64,000 nt of DNA from Histomonas meleagridis (Eukaryota > Parabasalia > Tritrichomonadida > Dientamoebidae), in contig WSYJ01000025.1 of assembly GCA_020186115.1 (NCBI GenBank), positions 310,001 to 374,000 of the forward strand, read 5' to 3'. How positions within the stretch are numbered: the first letter of the stretch is position 1; every line of letters starts with the position of its first letter. Shown here in pieces: positions 37,132 through 46,784 of this stretch. A program made the translations under genes and the position numbers. The notes beneath the pieces were generated by a model. That model ran no database searches and had not been told where the DNA came from. It saw nothing but the letters and a program-made list of their open reading frames with translations.

Positions 37132-37848
37132 TTAAGCATCGCGCCAATCATTTATTATCTTATTTTTATTATTATCATTCAATGATTTTAATATAATTGT
37201 TCGACAATATTTTGCATAATTTGGATATTGGTAAATATGTTTAATAATTTTAATATTTTCTTCTTTTGTTAATTCATTTTTCATTAAATTACGACTTAAG
37301 TTATATAACAAATTTTGTTTTTTATCATCGAAAGTTTCATCTTCATCATTTTTATTTAAATAAATTTTGTATTCATGAATTCGATTGTGTATAATTTATT
37401 AAGTCCAATTTCATTTGGTTTTAACGGTATTGAGATTGGATATCTTGAACCTTTAACGATTAATTATTTTATAATATATTTGTATCAAACTTTTCTTATT
37501 TGATGGAAATATTACAAATCCTAATTTCACCGAATTTGATGAAGATGATTGAATAAGCATTAACTTTGGTATATTATTATTATTTATATTGCTAAATATA
37601 TAACTATTAAAATTTAATAAATTAGAAATATTATTATTATTAAATGTAGTAATAGTTATATGATTGCTTGTACGATAACAATTCATCCAAAAGTTTAACG
37701 GTACTTTAATTACGGAACCATGGCTGAATGATAAATTTATCTCCTGTTTTAATATATGTGCATTCCAGCTTTCGGTGAGGCACCCCTTCTCAATTCGCAG
37801 AATAACCGCACGAACGTTTATTTCAAATATGATCCAAATTCTCATCAT
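37132..37848 (-). pseudogene. Broken unrecognised protein gene
   Basis: An ATG-initiated frame (MMRIWIIFEINVRAVILRIE) runs to about 37453. After its stop, coding-like sequence continues in other frames: LIVKGSRYPISIPLKPNEIG near 37460-37370 and NDEDETFDDKKQNLLYNLSR leading to KNKIINDWRDA and a stop at 37132. The pieces look like one protein of about 230 residues broken by at least two frameshifts. I do not recognise the family; an asparagine-rich middle and a charged helical C-terminus are visible. It is divergent from the secreted-protein gene, with 61 bp between start codons. Confidence 0.5.
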
Positions 37849-37909
37849 ACTGATGGGTGTTTACACTGAATTTTGAATAGCGATCTGATCGAGTTCATTG
37901 GTAAGAAGG

Positions 37910-40168
37910 ATGCTTCTTCTTTTTTCCATATTTTGTTTTCCTTCTTTAGCCAAAGAAAATATATTCGATGTTCTGATCCGCCTATCAGGAAAAGAGTACA
38001 CTGTAGGAGAATTTTTCAAGGCTGCTGGTTTAGAAGATTTTCAATTAAAATTTGAGAATTTTACTAATACAATTGCGCCTGATTTTGACGTATCAACCCT
38101 TATTAATATTATAGACAACCAAATGATTACACAAGTTTTAGGAATTCTTCCTCAAACAATTGAAGAAAAATCTTATCTTCTTACAGTTGGATTAATTGGT
38201 TTTAAAGACACAATGATTTATCCAATCATCGAAATTGGATATGACTTTTTCGGTCTTTTGAATTGGAATGTATCATATTGGGATTCATTTAAAAAAGCAA
38301 TTGACAACATCACCATGTCAAACCAAATTTCACTTCAAGATCTTATACAGTCTCTTGGTATTGATGCAGCTCCACTTTCAGGTGTGTACAAAATTGTAAT
38401 AAATTTATTATCTAAAACAAAAATAACATGGCCGCAAATATATGAATTCCTTGGTGCTGAGAAGTGTATCCAAAACTACTTAGATCTTTATGAATATTCG
38501 TATGCTTTATCAACAGCCAATAATGATAACAATATGAATGCAAGTATTTTTGGAAACCAAATTCTTCACGGTCTATTAGGTGTTGTTGATCTTCTTGCTA
38601 TTGCTCTTAATCTTATATCAGATTTATGGGGAATTCTCAAAGGACCATTTTCTAAGATCTTTGATTTCAATAGTTCTCCTCTTGAAGGCCGTATGCATCA
38701 TCTTGAAGATTTTGGTAATAGAGTTCTTAATATGACAGAAAGAAGTAATCTCTATTCATTTCTTGTTACTCTCTGTGGTTGGACTACATATAAAGAAGAT
38801 GCCGAAAAGTACATCATTCCACTTGCCAAGGAACTTGCTACTGGGCATCCTAATCTTAAAACTCTTTTAGTTGATTCATTTGGATTAGATGAAACTAATG
38901 TCACTTTTTATCTAACAGCAATTGACTACTGTACATCAACGGTTAACGATACGTTTGATGTTTTTCAAATTTGTGCCAATTTTGTTAAAAATGAAACACT
39001 TATACAAATAGCTCAAGGCTGTCAAGAAGTAATTGATGCAGCCGAGCGATATACCCTTTCTACCAATCTTAAAGACATTTTTTCATTAGCACAATATTTC
39101 AATGCCACTCTCGAAGGCGCATTATATTATCGAATTTTATGTGAAACAATTAAAGATCTTTCAGACAAGACTATTCCAATCGAGGATTATTTCATAGTAC
39201 GAAATCTTAATAACACAATTACTAAAGAAAACGTCACAATGATACAAAATCTCACAAATTATTCTATCAATACTAAAATGATTAATTATAGTGAAGCATC
39301 ATTTAATAACATTAAAAGTTTCCATGATGTTATTGCAGGACTTAAAGATCAAACTTTAACAACGTATTTACAGAACACAATTCATGAGACCACCGAATTT
39401 GCGAATTTATATATAATAAATAGTAAAGCAATCGACATGATTGTACATCTTGTTGGCCAAGCAATACCACCAATTATTAATTTATTAGCACCAATATTTA
39501 ACTCATTAAAACTTGGTAACACATATAACATATTAACAAAAGGAATTAACGAAATAGGAAACATTATTAAATCCGATTTTAAACTTTCTGATGTATTAAA
39601 TGTAATTAATGATAAACTTGGAGAAGCATTCTTTATGATGCTTGATCCATTAAATGAAATGACGAAAGAAACATCTCTTAGAAATGTCCTCGATGCATTA
39701 CCGAAAGAGTTTTGTGACTTATTAACATCACTCGAAAAATTTTGTAAATTAGATATAGTATCATTAGGTAATGTAATTGATTCGATTGTAATCGAAACAA
39801 GACAACCACAAACTATAAGCGTAAATGTTAATGATATTTTACCATTAAAATTAGTGTTCGATATTTGTAACGCAATAAAAAGCGACGCAGAAAATGGAAA
39901 TGTTTTAATTTCACAAATTGCTGAAGTCGGAAATTTGGATTTGTCTTTCATAGAAGTAATAGTTAATGACTTATCGAAATTAGTGAGAATACCGTGCAGA
40001 CCTTTGATCGTGAAAGTGGTATCTCTGATATCAAAGCCTTTCGGTAGAAAAGTAGATAATGTTTTGGGTAGAATTCATACCGCGGCATCGGATATTAATA
40101 TGGGTAATGAGTTAAATATGACATTCCCGAATAATTCCCCATATTATGATTACGAGGCTGATTATTAG
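37910..40168 (+). CDS. Secreted glycoprotein-like protein of unknown function
   Basis: The 752-residue product begins with a clear signal peptide, MLLLFSIFCFPSLA followed by KE. It has many N-glycosylation sequons and scattered Cys, no second membrane segment, and a tyrosine/acid-rich end (YYDYEADY). The body is helical, with loosely recurring segments such as SLQDLIQSLGIDAAPLSGVY and TWPQIYEFLGAEKC, hinting at a repeated helical module. I recognise no family. It could be exported or retained in the endomembrane system. The frame is open four codons upstream, but only from a non-ATG codon. A TTCATTGG initiator-like sequence lies 13 nt before the ATG. The gene ends against the 47-bp array. Confidence 0.75.
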   Translation: MLLLFSIFCFPSLAKENIFDVLIRLSGKEYTVGEFFKAAGLEDFQLKFENFTNTIAPDFDVSTLINIIDNQMITQVLGILPQTIEEKSYLLTVGLIGFKDTMIYPIIEIGYDFFGLLNWNVSYWDSFKKAIDNITMSNQISLQDLIQSLGIDAAPLSGVYKIVINLLSKTKITWPQIYEFLGAEKCIQNYLDLYEYSYALSTANNDNNMNASIFGNQILHGLLGVVDLLAIALNLISDLWGILKGPFSKIFDFNSSPLEGRMHHLEDFGNRVLNMTERSNLYSFLVTLCGWTTYKEDAEKYIIPLAKELATGHPNLKTLLVDSFGLDETNVTFYLTAIDYCTSTVNDTFDVFQICANFVKNETLIQIAQGCQEVIDAAERYTLSTNLKDIFSLAQYFNATLEGALYYRILCETIKDLSDKTIPIEDYFIVRNLNNTITKENVTMIQNLTNYSINTKMINYSEASFNNIKSFHDVIAGLKDQTLTTYLQNTIHETTEFANLYIINSKAIDMIVHLVGQAIPPIINLLAPIFNSLKLGNTYNILTKGINEIGNIIKSDFKLSDVLNVINDKLGEAFFMMLDPLNEMTKETSLRNVLDALPKEFCDLLTSLEKFCKLDIVSLGNVIDSIVIETRQPQTISVNVNDILPLKLVFDICNAIKSDAENGNVLISQIAEVGNLDLSFIEVIVNDLSKLVRIPCRPLIVKVVSLISKPFGRKVDNVLGRIHTAASDINMGNELNMTFPNNSPYYDYEADY

Positions 40169-40234
40169 ATATAATAAAAATACTTTCTTAATAATTTTGT
40201 AATCGTCGCTATTATATTTTCAGTAAATACAGTG

Positions 40235-40282
40235 CAGGCCACAAAAATTTGACCGTTGGACACGAAAAATTTGTCCGCTTTG
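40235..40282 (+). repeat. Imperfect direct repeat before the minisatellite
   Basis: CACAAAAATTTGACCGTTGG is followed by CACGAAAAATTTGTCCGCTT: two adjacent copies of a unit of about 22 nt. The first contains CCGTT (AACGG on the other strand). Confidence 0.45.
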
Positions 40283-40284
40283 TA

Positions 40285-41202
40285 ACACTTCATACTTATA
40301 CACATTCATCAAATACATTTACATTGTTTCATCACTTCATATATAAACACATTCATTAAATACATTTACATTGTTTCATCACTTCATATATAAACACATT
40401 CATCAAATACATTTACATTGTTTCATCACTTCATATATAAACACATTCATCAAATATATTTACATTGTTTCATCACTTCATATATAAACACATTCATCAA
40501 ATACATTTACATTGTTTCATCACTTCATATATAAACACATTCATTAAATACATTTACATTGTTTCATCACTTCATATATAAACACATTCATTAAATACAT
40601 TTACATTGTTTCATCACTTCATATATAAACACATTCATCAAATACATTTACATTGTTTCATCACTTCATATATAAACACATTCATCAAATACATTTACAT
40701 TGTTTCATCACTTCATATATAAACACATTCATCAAATACATTTACATTGTTTCATCACTTCATATATAAACACATTCATTAAATACATTTACATTGTTTC
40801 ATCACTTCATATATAAACACATTCATCAAATATATTTACATTGTTTCATCACTTCATATATAAACACATTCATCAAATACATTTACATTGTTTCATCACT
40901 TCATATATAAACACATTCATCAAATACATTTACATTGTTTCATCACTTCATATATAAACACATTCATCAAATATATTTACATTGTTTCATCACTTCATAT
41001 ATAAACACATTCATCAAATACATTTACATTGTTTCATCACTTCATATATAAACACATTCATCAAATACATTTACATTGTTTCATCACTTCATATATAAAC
41101 ACATTCATTAAATACATTTACATTGTTTCATCACTTCATATATAAACACATTCATCAAATACATTTACATTGTTTCATCACTTCATATATAAACACATTC
41201 AT
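40285..41202. repeat. Minisatellite, 47-bp unit, about 19.5 copies
   Basis: Nineteen full copies and one partial copy of a 47-nt unit, beginning TTTCATCACTTCATATATAA and continuing ACACATTCATCAAATACATT plus TACATTG. Copies differ at only two positions: CATC/CATT before AAATA, and AAATAC/AAATAT. By these sites copies 12-14 and 15-17 form the same triplet pattern, indicating block duplication. The first copy has a diverged left part (CTTCATACTTATA). Because 47 is not a multiple of three it does not encode a repeated peptide. It lies between the 3' ends of two convergent genes. Confidence 0.95.
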
Positions 41203-41262
41203 TTTTCACGTTATGTTTCATAATTTACAAACAAATTCATTACATTTCATATTTAAAGATTT

Positions 41263-44200
41263 TTACTTATTATTTTGCATAGAGAACGGTCCTGCCACTA
41301 CATTTGCGAACAACTTTATTTGCTTCACCACCTTTGCCTTCTTCAAGAACTCCTCCAACTCTGTTTGTTCCATTTTTGTATTTTCAGCCTTTGACAACAT
41401 CATTACTCTTGAGCACAAAGAATAAAATTCGTAATATTTTTGTTGGTTACAAATTGTAATTAACGTATGAGCACAAAATATTGGGCCATCACCGAATCTA
41501 TTCATTAACTGCACGTCATTCTCACCCAATTTAATTGTACCTGGCGAACATATGATGAATTCCAACACAGACCATATGATACTAAACGTGTAGTTCAAAT
41601 GTGTATTTTCTTCATCCAGATTCAGACCTTCTTGTATGAACAAATCCTTTGTATTACTTAACATTTCACTCAGCACATTAAAGAATGGTGATATTAATGA
41701 AGTATTCCCTTTATATGGTATATGATTATCTAAACACCATATGAATGCAATCATATTCCCTACGACACGCATCGAATTTAATAACGCTCCTAATGATGGA
41801 TGTGTAAATTGGTTATATGCGTCACTTATAAATGAATAAAATCCTAATAAGTCATCACGTGTACCTGGTTTAAGTAATCGTATCGATGTAGCTACATGTG
41901 AATAATTAGTAAACATTTGCATAACTTCTTCTTGGAATGTTAACATTAATCGTTGTACTAAAATACTTAATTCTCCTGGACTTAATAAGTAAACTAAAGC
42001 TTCGAAATGTTCTTGGCCAACATAATTAGTTTCATGTGTATGAATTTGGACATATTCTTTGGCCCAACTCTCTAATGTAACTGGATTAATATTAATTGAC
42101 TTGCTAAAGATAAATCGTTGTGATAATACATTAAACACCATATGATCAAAATCAAATGAATCAATACATAATGTACTTAAACGTGATTGTAATACTAATG
42201 GTTGTGTAAATTGACATGCGCGTTGCCATATAGTATCAAATGGATCCATTTGTAAATGATATTGTAATAATAATTCATGTGTAGTCTTTGCAACTTTAAT
42301 TAAATGTGCTACATATGGAGCTAATCTAAAATCAGTTAATAATTCAATATAACTTTCTAATTCTTTCCGCATCTTTTGATTAAGTTTTCCAGTAGCAATT
42401 TGATTAAAATCAACAGCTGCACCTAAGATTTCTAATCGATTTTGTCTTAAGATAATATTATAACGCATTGGTTGTAATGTATTCTTAGAGACATATTCAT
42501 TAGGTAATTCCATTTGTGCTGCTATTTCTCGACAAGATTTATAAAATGTTTCAGAAAATGTAAATGCAATCATATCAACACATAAACTAACTTCGGCTTG
42601 AACTTCATCAAATAAATATCGTGACTTAAATGTATTTAATGCAGTAAATGCTGCATCATTATATATTTCAAATGCAAATAACATTGAGTCATGTAATGAT
42701 GGATTATCAGTTGTAAGTAAATGTTCAACTAAAATAAATGGTAATGATGAACGTACTGGAAATTGTAATACTTTATCCATATCTAAGAAAACTTCTCTAA
42801 ACCATAATGAGCCTAAGTTTGTTGATTCTTTGACTAAATCAATATACTTAATAAGATAATACCATTCATTAGATCCATTAATGAACTTTTGATATTCTTC
42901 TACATCTTTAGAACGAATATGTGCTGGCGTAAAGGTACTAATCTTCTTCATAAATGGACTATCTTTGGTGATGAATTTAATGGCTTCAATTCGGACAATA
43001 TCAATTTGGTTAATTGTAACTGTGGCATTTGAATCATCAATTTTATGACTAACAATTTTGGATGATTTGCTGGCAAGCTTTTGATTCGGATCATTATTGC
43101 CCCAATGTCCTAATGCATCACGTAATTGGCGTAATATATTAATGGACGTTTTATCTTTGGCTGCAATTGCTCGTACAAGTTGTTGTTCTATTTCATTTTG
43201 GATGAATTGTTGAATTCCTCGATTAACAGTTGTATTTGCATAATCAACAATTTTTTCTTCGGCTTTAATAATCGCACAACTAAGTGTTTTAATGTATCCA
43301 ATAACTTCAATAAGTGCATTTAAGTCATCTTTCGTATAATTAAAACGAACAGCTCGATCAAATTTTTTGATCGATTCATCACTAACTTGAGCTACAACAA
43401 TAGATTTAAAGGCAGATTGTCTGGTGATGGCTATGGACATCTCTGCAATACCTTGGAGGAGTTGCAAGAGGTCTTGAGTTGTAGCAGGTTCATCCTTCAC
43501 TAGTGAAGTAGTGATCTGAAGTAAAGTTCTGTATTTTTCTTGGAATTCGTTAAGCCTATATTTGAGAAGACAACGCGTTTCTTTAGACTTAAGCTTTTCT
43601 GCGGTGGTAGCTATGTTAGTTTCTTCAGCTTTAAAGCCTTGGATACCTGCTAAGATATATCCTGGCGCAAAACTATTTTCACCATATAATGGAATAATTG
43701 GATTACCTTCAATGATGGAATAGACTTGTGAAAGGTCCGCTTGCGCAAAGATATCATATTGCGGGTTCTTTGGATTGGATTGAATATATATAGTTGAGAT
43801 CATACCAATGATTAATGCATTCTTTTCTTGTGGTAAAACATATTTGCCTGAAAAGAAACTAACGCAATATTTGAGATACTTGGAAAAGACATGTAAATAT
43901 TTGGATTGTTTTGGCTTACTTTTATCAAGCTCATTATTTATTGCATCTCGAATTGAACTAAGAGTAGAATATGGTGATGGAACCCAAGGTTGTAGGTTAA
44001 AGATTTTGTCTTTAGTTTCTTCATCTTGTTCAGTATCTCTTTTAACAAATGCTAAATCATTAAGAAATCCTGTTTTAACAAGTTTAAGATAATCAATGTT
44101 GAAAACAACATCAAAAAGATCTGTGAGGTAACGGAAGAAAACATCGGATGGCTCATATTGTATTGAAAGGAACATTTTTTTGATGGTTTCTGATATTTGG

Positions 44201-44796
44201 GTACAGAATTCTTTTAAGTTCCATAGACGCTCAATTGTGCCTTTGAAAGTTTCCCTAAAGATTTTTGTAATTGGCCCACTTTTCGTTTTATCAGACATGG
44301 AAGTATCAATTAATCTTTGGTCAGGAGGAAGGTTATCAGAATTAATAGCTTTCATGATGGAACGATAGCTATACAAGAATGGGATATAATCCTTTGCTAT
44401 TTTAGTGAGCGAAATTATTTCGTTAATATCTTTAATTTGATCAAAACAATCTAATTTATCAATAGGAACATCAAGCCTTCCAATTTCAGTGCTTGGAGAG
44501 TACAGTAATTGAATAACTGGAGGAATAACACATGGCTCTTTTGATGCAAAAATATTCGAAAAACCATCATCCTTCCCATCATTATCAAAGTGAAGAATAG
44601 GCCCAACTTCTTGTGCCTTTGGCGCAGTTGTACGTGATCTTCCTTGTTTAGGTTTTGGTGATGGAGATTGTTCAGGTGGTTTTTCGGGTTTTTTACGCTT
44701 AAAATCATCTTGATTCATACTATTGACTTTAGTCAATGAGTTTGATCTTGTTCTAGAATCTTTTTGTGGAACAAAATCATCGTTGTCTGAAGGCAT
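41263..44796 (-). CDS. CYFIP: CYFIP/Sra1, subunit of the WAVE regulatory complex
   Basis: The 1177-residue product matches CYFIP (Sra1/PIR121, usually about 1250). After a proline/lysine-rich, probably disordered extension of some 90 residues, the family pattern starts at LDCFDQIKDINEIISLTKIA. Later landmarks are YVLPQEKNALIIGMISTIYI, NPIIPLYGENS, VEHLLTTDNPSLHDSMLFAF, EIYNDAAFTALNTFKSRYLF followed by DEVQAEVSLC, and near the end NRFGDGPIFCAHTLITICNQ. CYFIP binds Rac GTPases and holds WAVE inactive; on activation Arp2/3-driven actin branching follows. Trichomonads spread as amoeboid cells on host surfaces, so a role in that transition is a reasonable inference. It shares a 125-bp divergent promoter with the DDX42-like gene. 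Confidence 0.88.
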   Translation of the reverse strand: MPSDNDDFVPQKDSRTRSNSLTKVNSMNQDDFKRKKPEKPPEQSPSPKPKQGRSRTTAPKAQEVGPILHFDNDGKDDGFSNIFASKEPCVIPPVIQLLYSPSTEIGRLDVPIDKLDCFDQIKDINEIISLTKIAKDYIPFLYSYRSIMKAINSDNLPPDQRLIDTSMSDKTKSGPITKIFRETFKGTIERLWNLKEFCTQISETIKKMFLSIQYEPSDVFFRYLTDLFDVVFNIDYLKLVKTGFLNDLAFVKRDTEQDEETKDKIFNLQPWVPSPYSTLSSIRDAINNELDKSKPKQSKYLHVFSKYLKYCVSFFSGKYVLPQEKNALIIGMISTIYIQSNPKNPQYDIFAQADLSQVYSIIEGNPIIPLYGENSFAPGYILAGIQGFKAEETNIATTAEKLKSKETRCLLKYRLNEFQEKYRTLLQITTSLVKDEPATTQDLLQLLQGIAEMSIAITRQSAFKSIVVAQVSDESIKKFDRAVRFNYTKDDLNALIEVIGYIKTLSCAIIKAEEKIVDYANTTVNRGIQQFIQNEIEQQLVRAIAAKDKTSINILRQLRDALGHWGNNDPNQKLASKSSKIVSHKIDDSNATVTINQIDIVRIEAIKFITKDSPFMKKISTFTPAHIRSKDVEEYQKFINGSNEWYYLIKYIDLVKESTNLGSLWFREVFLDMDKVLQFPVRSSLPFILVEHLLTTDNPSLHDSMLFAFEIYNDAAFTALNTFKSRYLFDEVQAEVSLCVDMIAFTFSETFYKSCREIAAQMELPNEYVSKNTLQPMRYNIILRQNRLEILGAAVDFNQIATGKLNQKMRKELESYIELLTDFRLAPYVAHLIKVAKTTHELLLQYHLQMDPFDTIWQRACQFTQPLVLQSRLSTLCIDSFDFDHMVFNVLSQRFIFSKSININPVTLESWAKEYVQIHTHETNYVGQEHFEALVYLLSPGELSILVQRLMLTFQEEVMQMFTNYSHVATSIRLLKPGTRDDLLGFYSFISDAYNQFTHPSLGALLNSMRVVGNMIAFIWCLDNHIPYKGNTSLISPFFNVLSEMLSNTKDLFIQEGLNLDEENTHLNYTFSIIWSVLEFIICSPGTIKLGENDVQLMNRFGDGPIFCAHTLITICNQQKYYEFYSLCSRVMMLSKAENTKMEQTELEEFLKKAKVVKQIKLFANVVAGPFSMQNNK

Positions 44797-44921
44797 CTTG
44801 TTATTTTATATAAAGCAGTCAAAAACCCCTAGAAACCGTTATTTTTACCTGATCAAAAAAAATTTGACAAAAAAATTTTCTGTCAATAATATTTGATAAT
44901 TTTCTTTTTAGCCAATAACAA
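44797..44921. promoter_or_regulatory. Divergent promoter of CYFIP and DDX42-like genes
   Basis: Only 125 bp separate the two start codons. It contains CCGTTA (TAACGG on the minus strand) at 44836-44841 and a TATATAAA-like stretch close to the CYFIP ATG. No clear TCAYWYT Inr is seen for either gene. Confidence 0.5.
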
Positions 44922-46493
44922 ATGGGTGATAAAAATGAAGAAATTGACCCATTCGATAGTTTTTTTGATAATTTAGAAGAGAAAAAACAAGAAGTAAATA
45001 TTGGTGAATTTTCTGATGAATCAGATTCTGAAGATCCAGAAAAAAAAATTCGATCATTTGTAAATCCTGAAGCATACAATGATCAAATAAATGAAGAAAT
45101 AGAACCTGATGATAATGAGCCAGAATATATTTTACCTCCTGATCATTCAAAAATCCAATATCCACCATTTCAACGAGTTATTACTTTTCCAGAAATGCAA
45201 GCTTTTATTGACAAAACAAACAAAGATGAAATAATAGAATTCCAAACTAAAAACGAAATCACAGTAACAAATAGTGATTGTTCACCACTTCTTTCATTTG
45301 AACCATTTATTCAAACACTTCCTGGATTTGACCAATTTTTGGAAGCAAATAAAATAAATTCTCCTTCTCCTGTTCAAGCTCAAGCAATACCAATTGCTTT
45401 TACTGGAAAAGATCTCATTGTTGTATCACCAACAGGCACAGGTAAAACTCTTTGTTTTCTTCTTCCTTTGATATACCACGTCAAAAAATGTAAGGAACAA
45501 AAAGAAAGTGAAAATGTTACAGGTCCATTATCTTTAATCCTTGCACCAACAGAACTTCTTTCACATCAAACAGCACTTGTTCTACACCAACTCATCAAAT
45601 CAACCACAATCAAATCCACTGAAATAACAGGTGGTAATCTCAAATTTAAACAAATAAATTCAATCATTAAAGGTACAGATATCATAATTGCTACTCCTGG
45701 AAGACTCATTAAGTTCCTTCGACAAATAGATTGGCGATTTTGTACTTTTGTTGTTGTTGATGAAGCTGATAAAATCTTTGAATCTGGATTTTTCAGACAA
45801 CTTCGTTCTATATTCGACTACATTAGGCCAGACAGACAAACGATGTTATTCGGAGCTACATTACCTCCACAAATCAATGAGCTCTCGAATAATTCGCTTC
45901 ATTACCCTGCAAAAGTGCAAATTGGAAGAACAGGGGCACCCCAAGAGAACATTGAACATAATTTTCTAATTTTTGACCTACCACAACAGAAACGCGAATG
46001 GTTAAAGGAAAACTTAAACAAGTTTGATGAAGGCCTTGTTTTAATTTTCGTCAAAGACAAAAAATTTTGTGAACAATTATATGAAGAATTAAAACTCGAA
46101 ACTAATGATATTGGTTATGTTCATGGACAGCTTACTAAACAAGAAAGAGATGAAGCCTTCAATAAGTTCAAATTTGGGAAAATCAGATTTTTGATATCAA
46201 CAGAAATTGCAGCTCGTGGAATTGATATCAATGGCATAAACACTGTAATAAACTTGGACATACCTGAAAAGCCACAAAGTTACATCCATAGAGTTGGAAG
46301 AACTGCGCGAGCTGGGAGGAGCGGCGTTGCATATACACTTATGACGCCAAGAGACGGACAGTTCGCAGTGGACTTGTTGCAGCATTTTATGGCGTCAGGC
46401 ATAGAGCCGCCAGAAAACTTGGTGGATTTCGTTGATAAAATACAGAACACGCCGAAGACAGCAAAGAAACTAAGATTCGATTTTGATTTTTAA
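44922..46493 (+). CDS. DDX42: DEAD-box RNA helicase, DDX42-like
   Basis: 523 residues. The acidic N-terminus (DPFDSFFDNLEEKK) and the segment LPPDHSKIQYPPF match the DDX42 passages DPLEAFM and PPIDHSEIDYPPF. Helicase motifs follow in order: Q-motif region PSPVQAQAIP, I PTGTGKT (about 169), Ia PTEL, Ib TPGR, II DEAD (about 279), III GAT instead of SAT, then IV-VI with RGIDI and HRVGRTARAG (about 455). The C-terminal GVAYTLMTPRDGQFAVDLLQ is again DDX42-like. DDX42 associates with the U2 snRNP component SF3b. It lacks the long C-terminal extension of animal DDX42. Motif III Gly for Ser is a mild deviation. The stop is embedded in TAATAAATAAATAAA. Confidence 0.85.
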   Translation: MGDKNEEIDPFDSFFDNLEEKKQEVNIGEFSDESDSEDPEKKIRSFVNPEAYNDQINEEIEPDDNEPEYILPPDHSKIQYPPFQRVITFPEMQAFIDKTNKDEIIEFQTKNEITVTNSDCSPLLSFEPFIQTLPGFDQFLEANKINSPSPVQAQAIPIAFTGKDLIVVSPTGTGKTLCFLLPLIYHVKKCKEQKESENVTGPLSLILAPTELLSHQTALVLHQLIKSTTIKSTEITGGNLKFKQINSIIKGTDIIIATPGRLIKFLRQIDWRFCTFVVVDEADKIFESGFFRQLRSIFDYIRPDRQTMLFGATLPPQINELSNNSLHYPAKVQIGRTGAPQENIEHNFLIFDLPQQKREWLKENLNKFDEGLVLIFVKDKKFCEQLYEELKLETNDIGYVHGQLTKQERDEAFNKFKFGKIRFLISTEIAARGIDINGINTVINLDIPEKPQSYIHRVGRTARAGRSGVAYTLMTPRDGQFAVDLLQHFMASGIEPPENLVDFVDKIQNTPKTAKKLRFDFDF

Positions 46494-46784
46494 TAAATAA
46501 ATAAAATGTTTGTTAAAATAAATTCGATTATTATTATATATGGTGTAAATAAATAAAATTATTTCGAACAGTACTTATGAATGTGCCTTGTAAAACGAAA
46601 TATAATTACTTCTAAAACAAGAAAAGATGAAATTACATAATTTTTCCCACTTAAGGATCGGTTAATAATGCTTCTTTGCAATACCAAAGTTAACAATGTT
46701 AATAAACATAATATGAAATGAACAAATAAATAAAATTTTATATTAAAAACTTATTATTAAAAACATAATGAAATTATAACATTT

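Noticed and set aside
39382-39951. Minus-strand frame of 189 codons inside the secreted-protein gene
   Set aside because: It lies wholly within a longer, signal-peptide-bearing gene and reads as a low-complexity shadow.
40285-41425. The array as a CRISPR or as coding repeats
   Set aside because: There are no unique spacers between units, the unit is contiguous, and a 47-nt period cannot maintain a reading frame.
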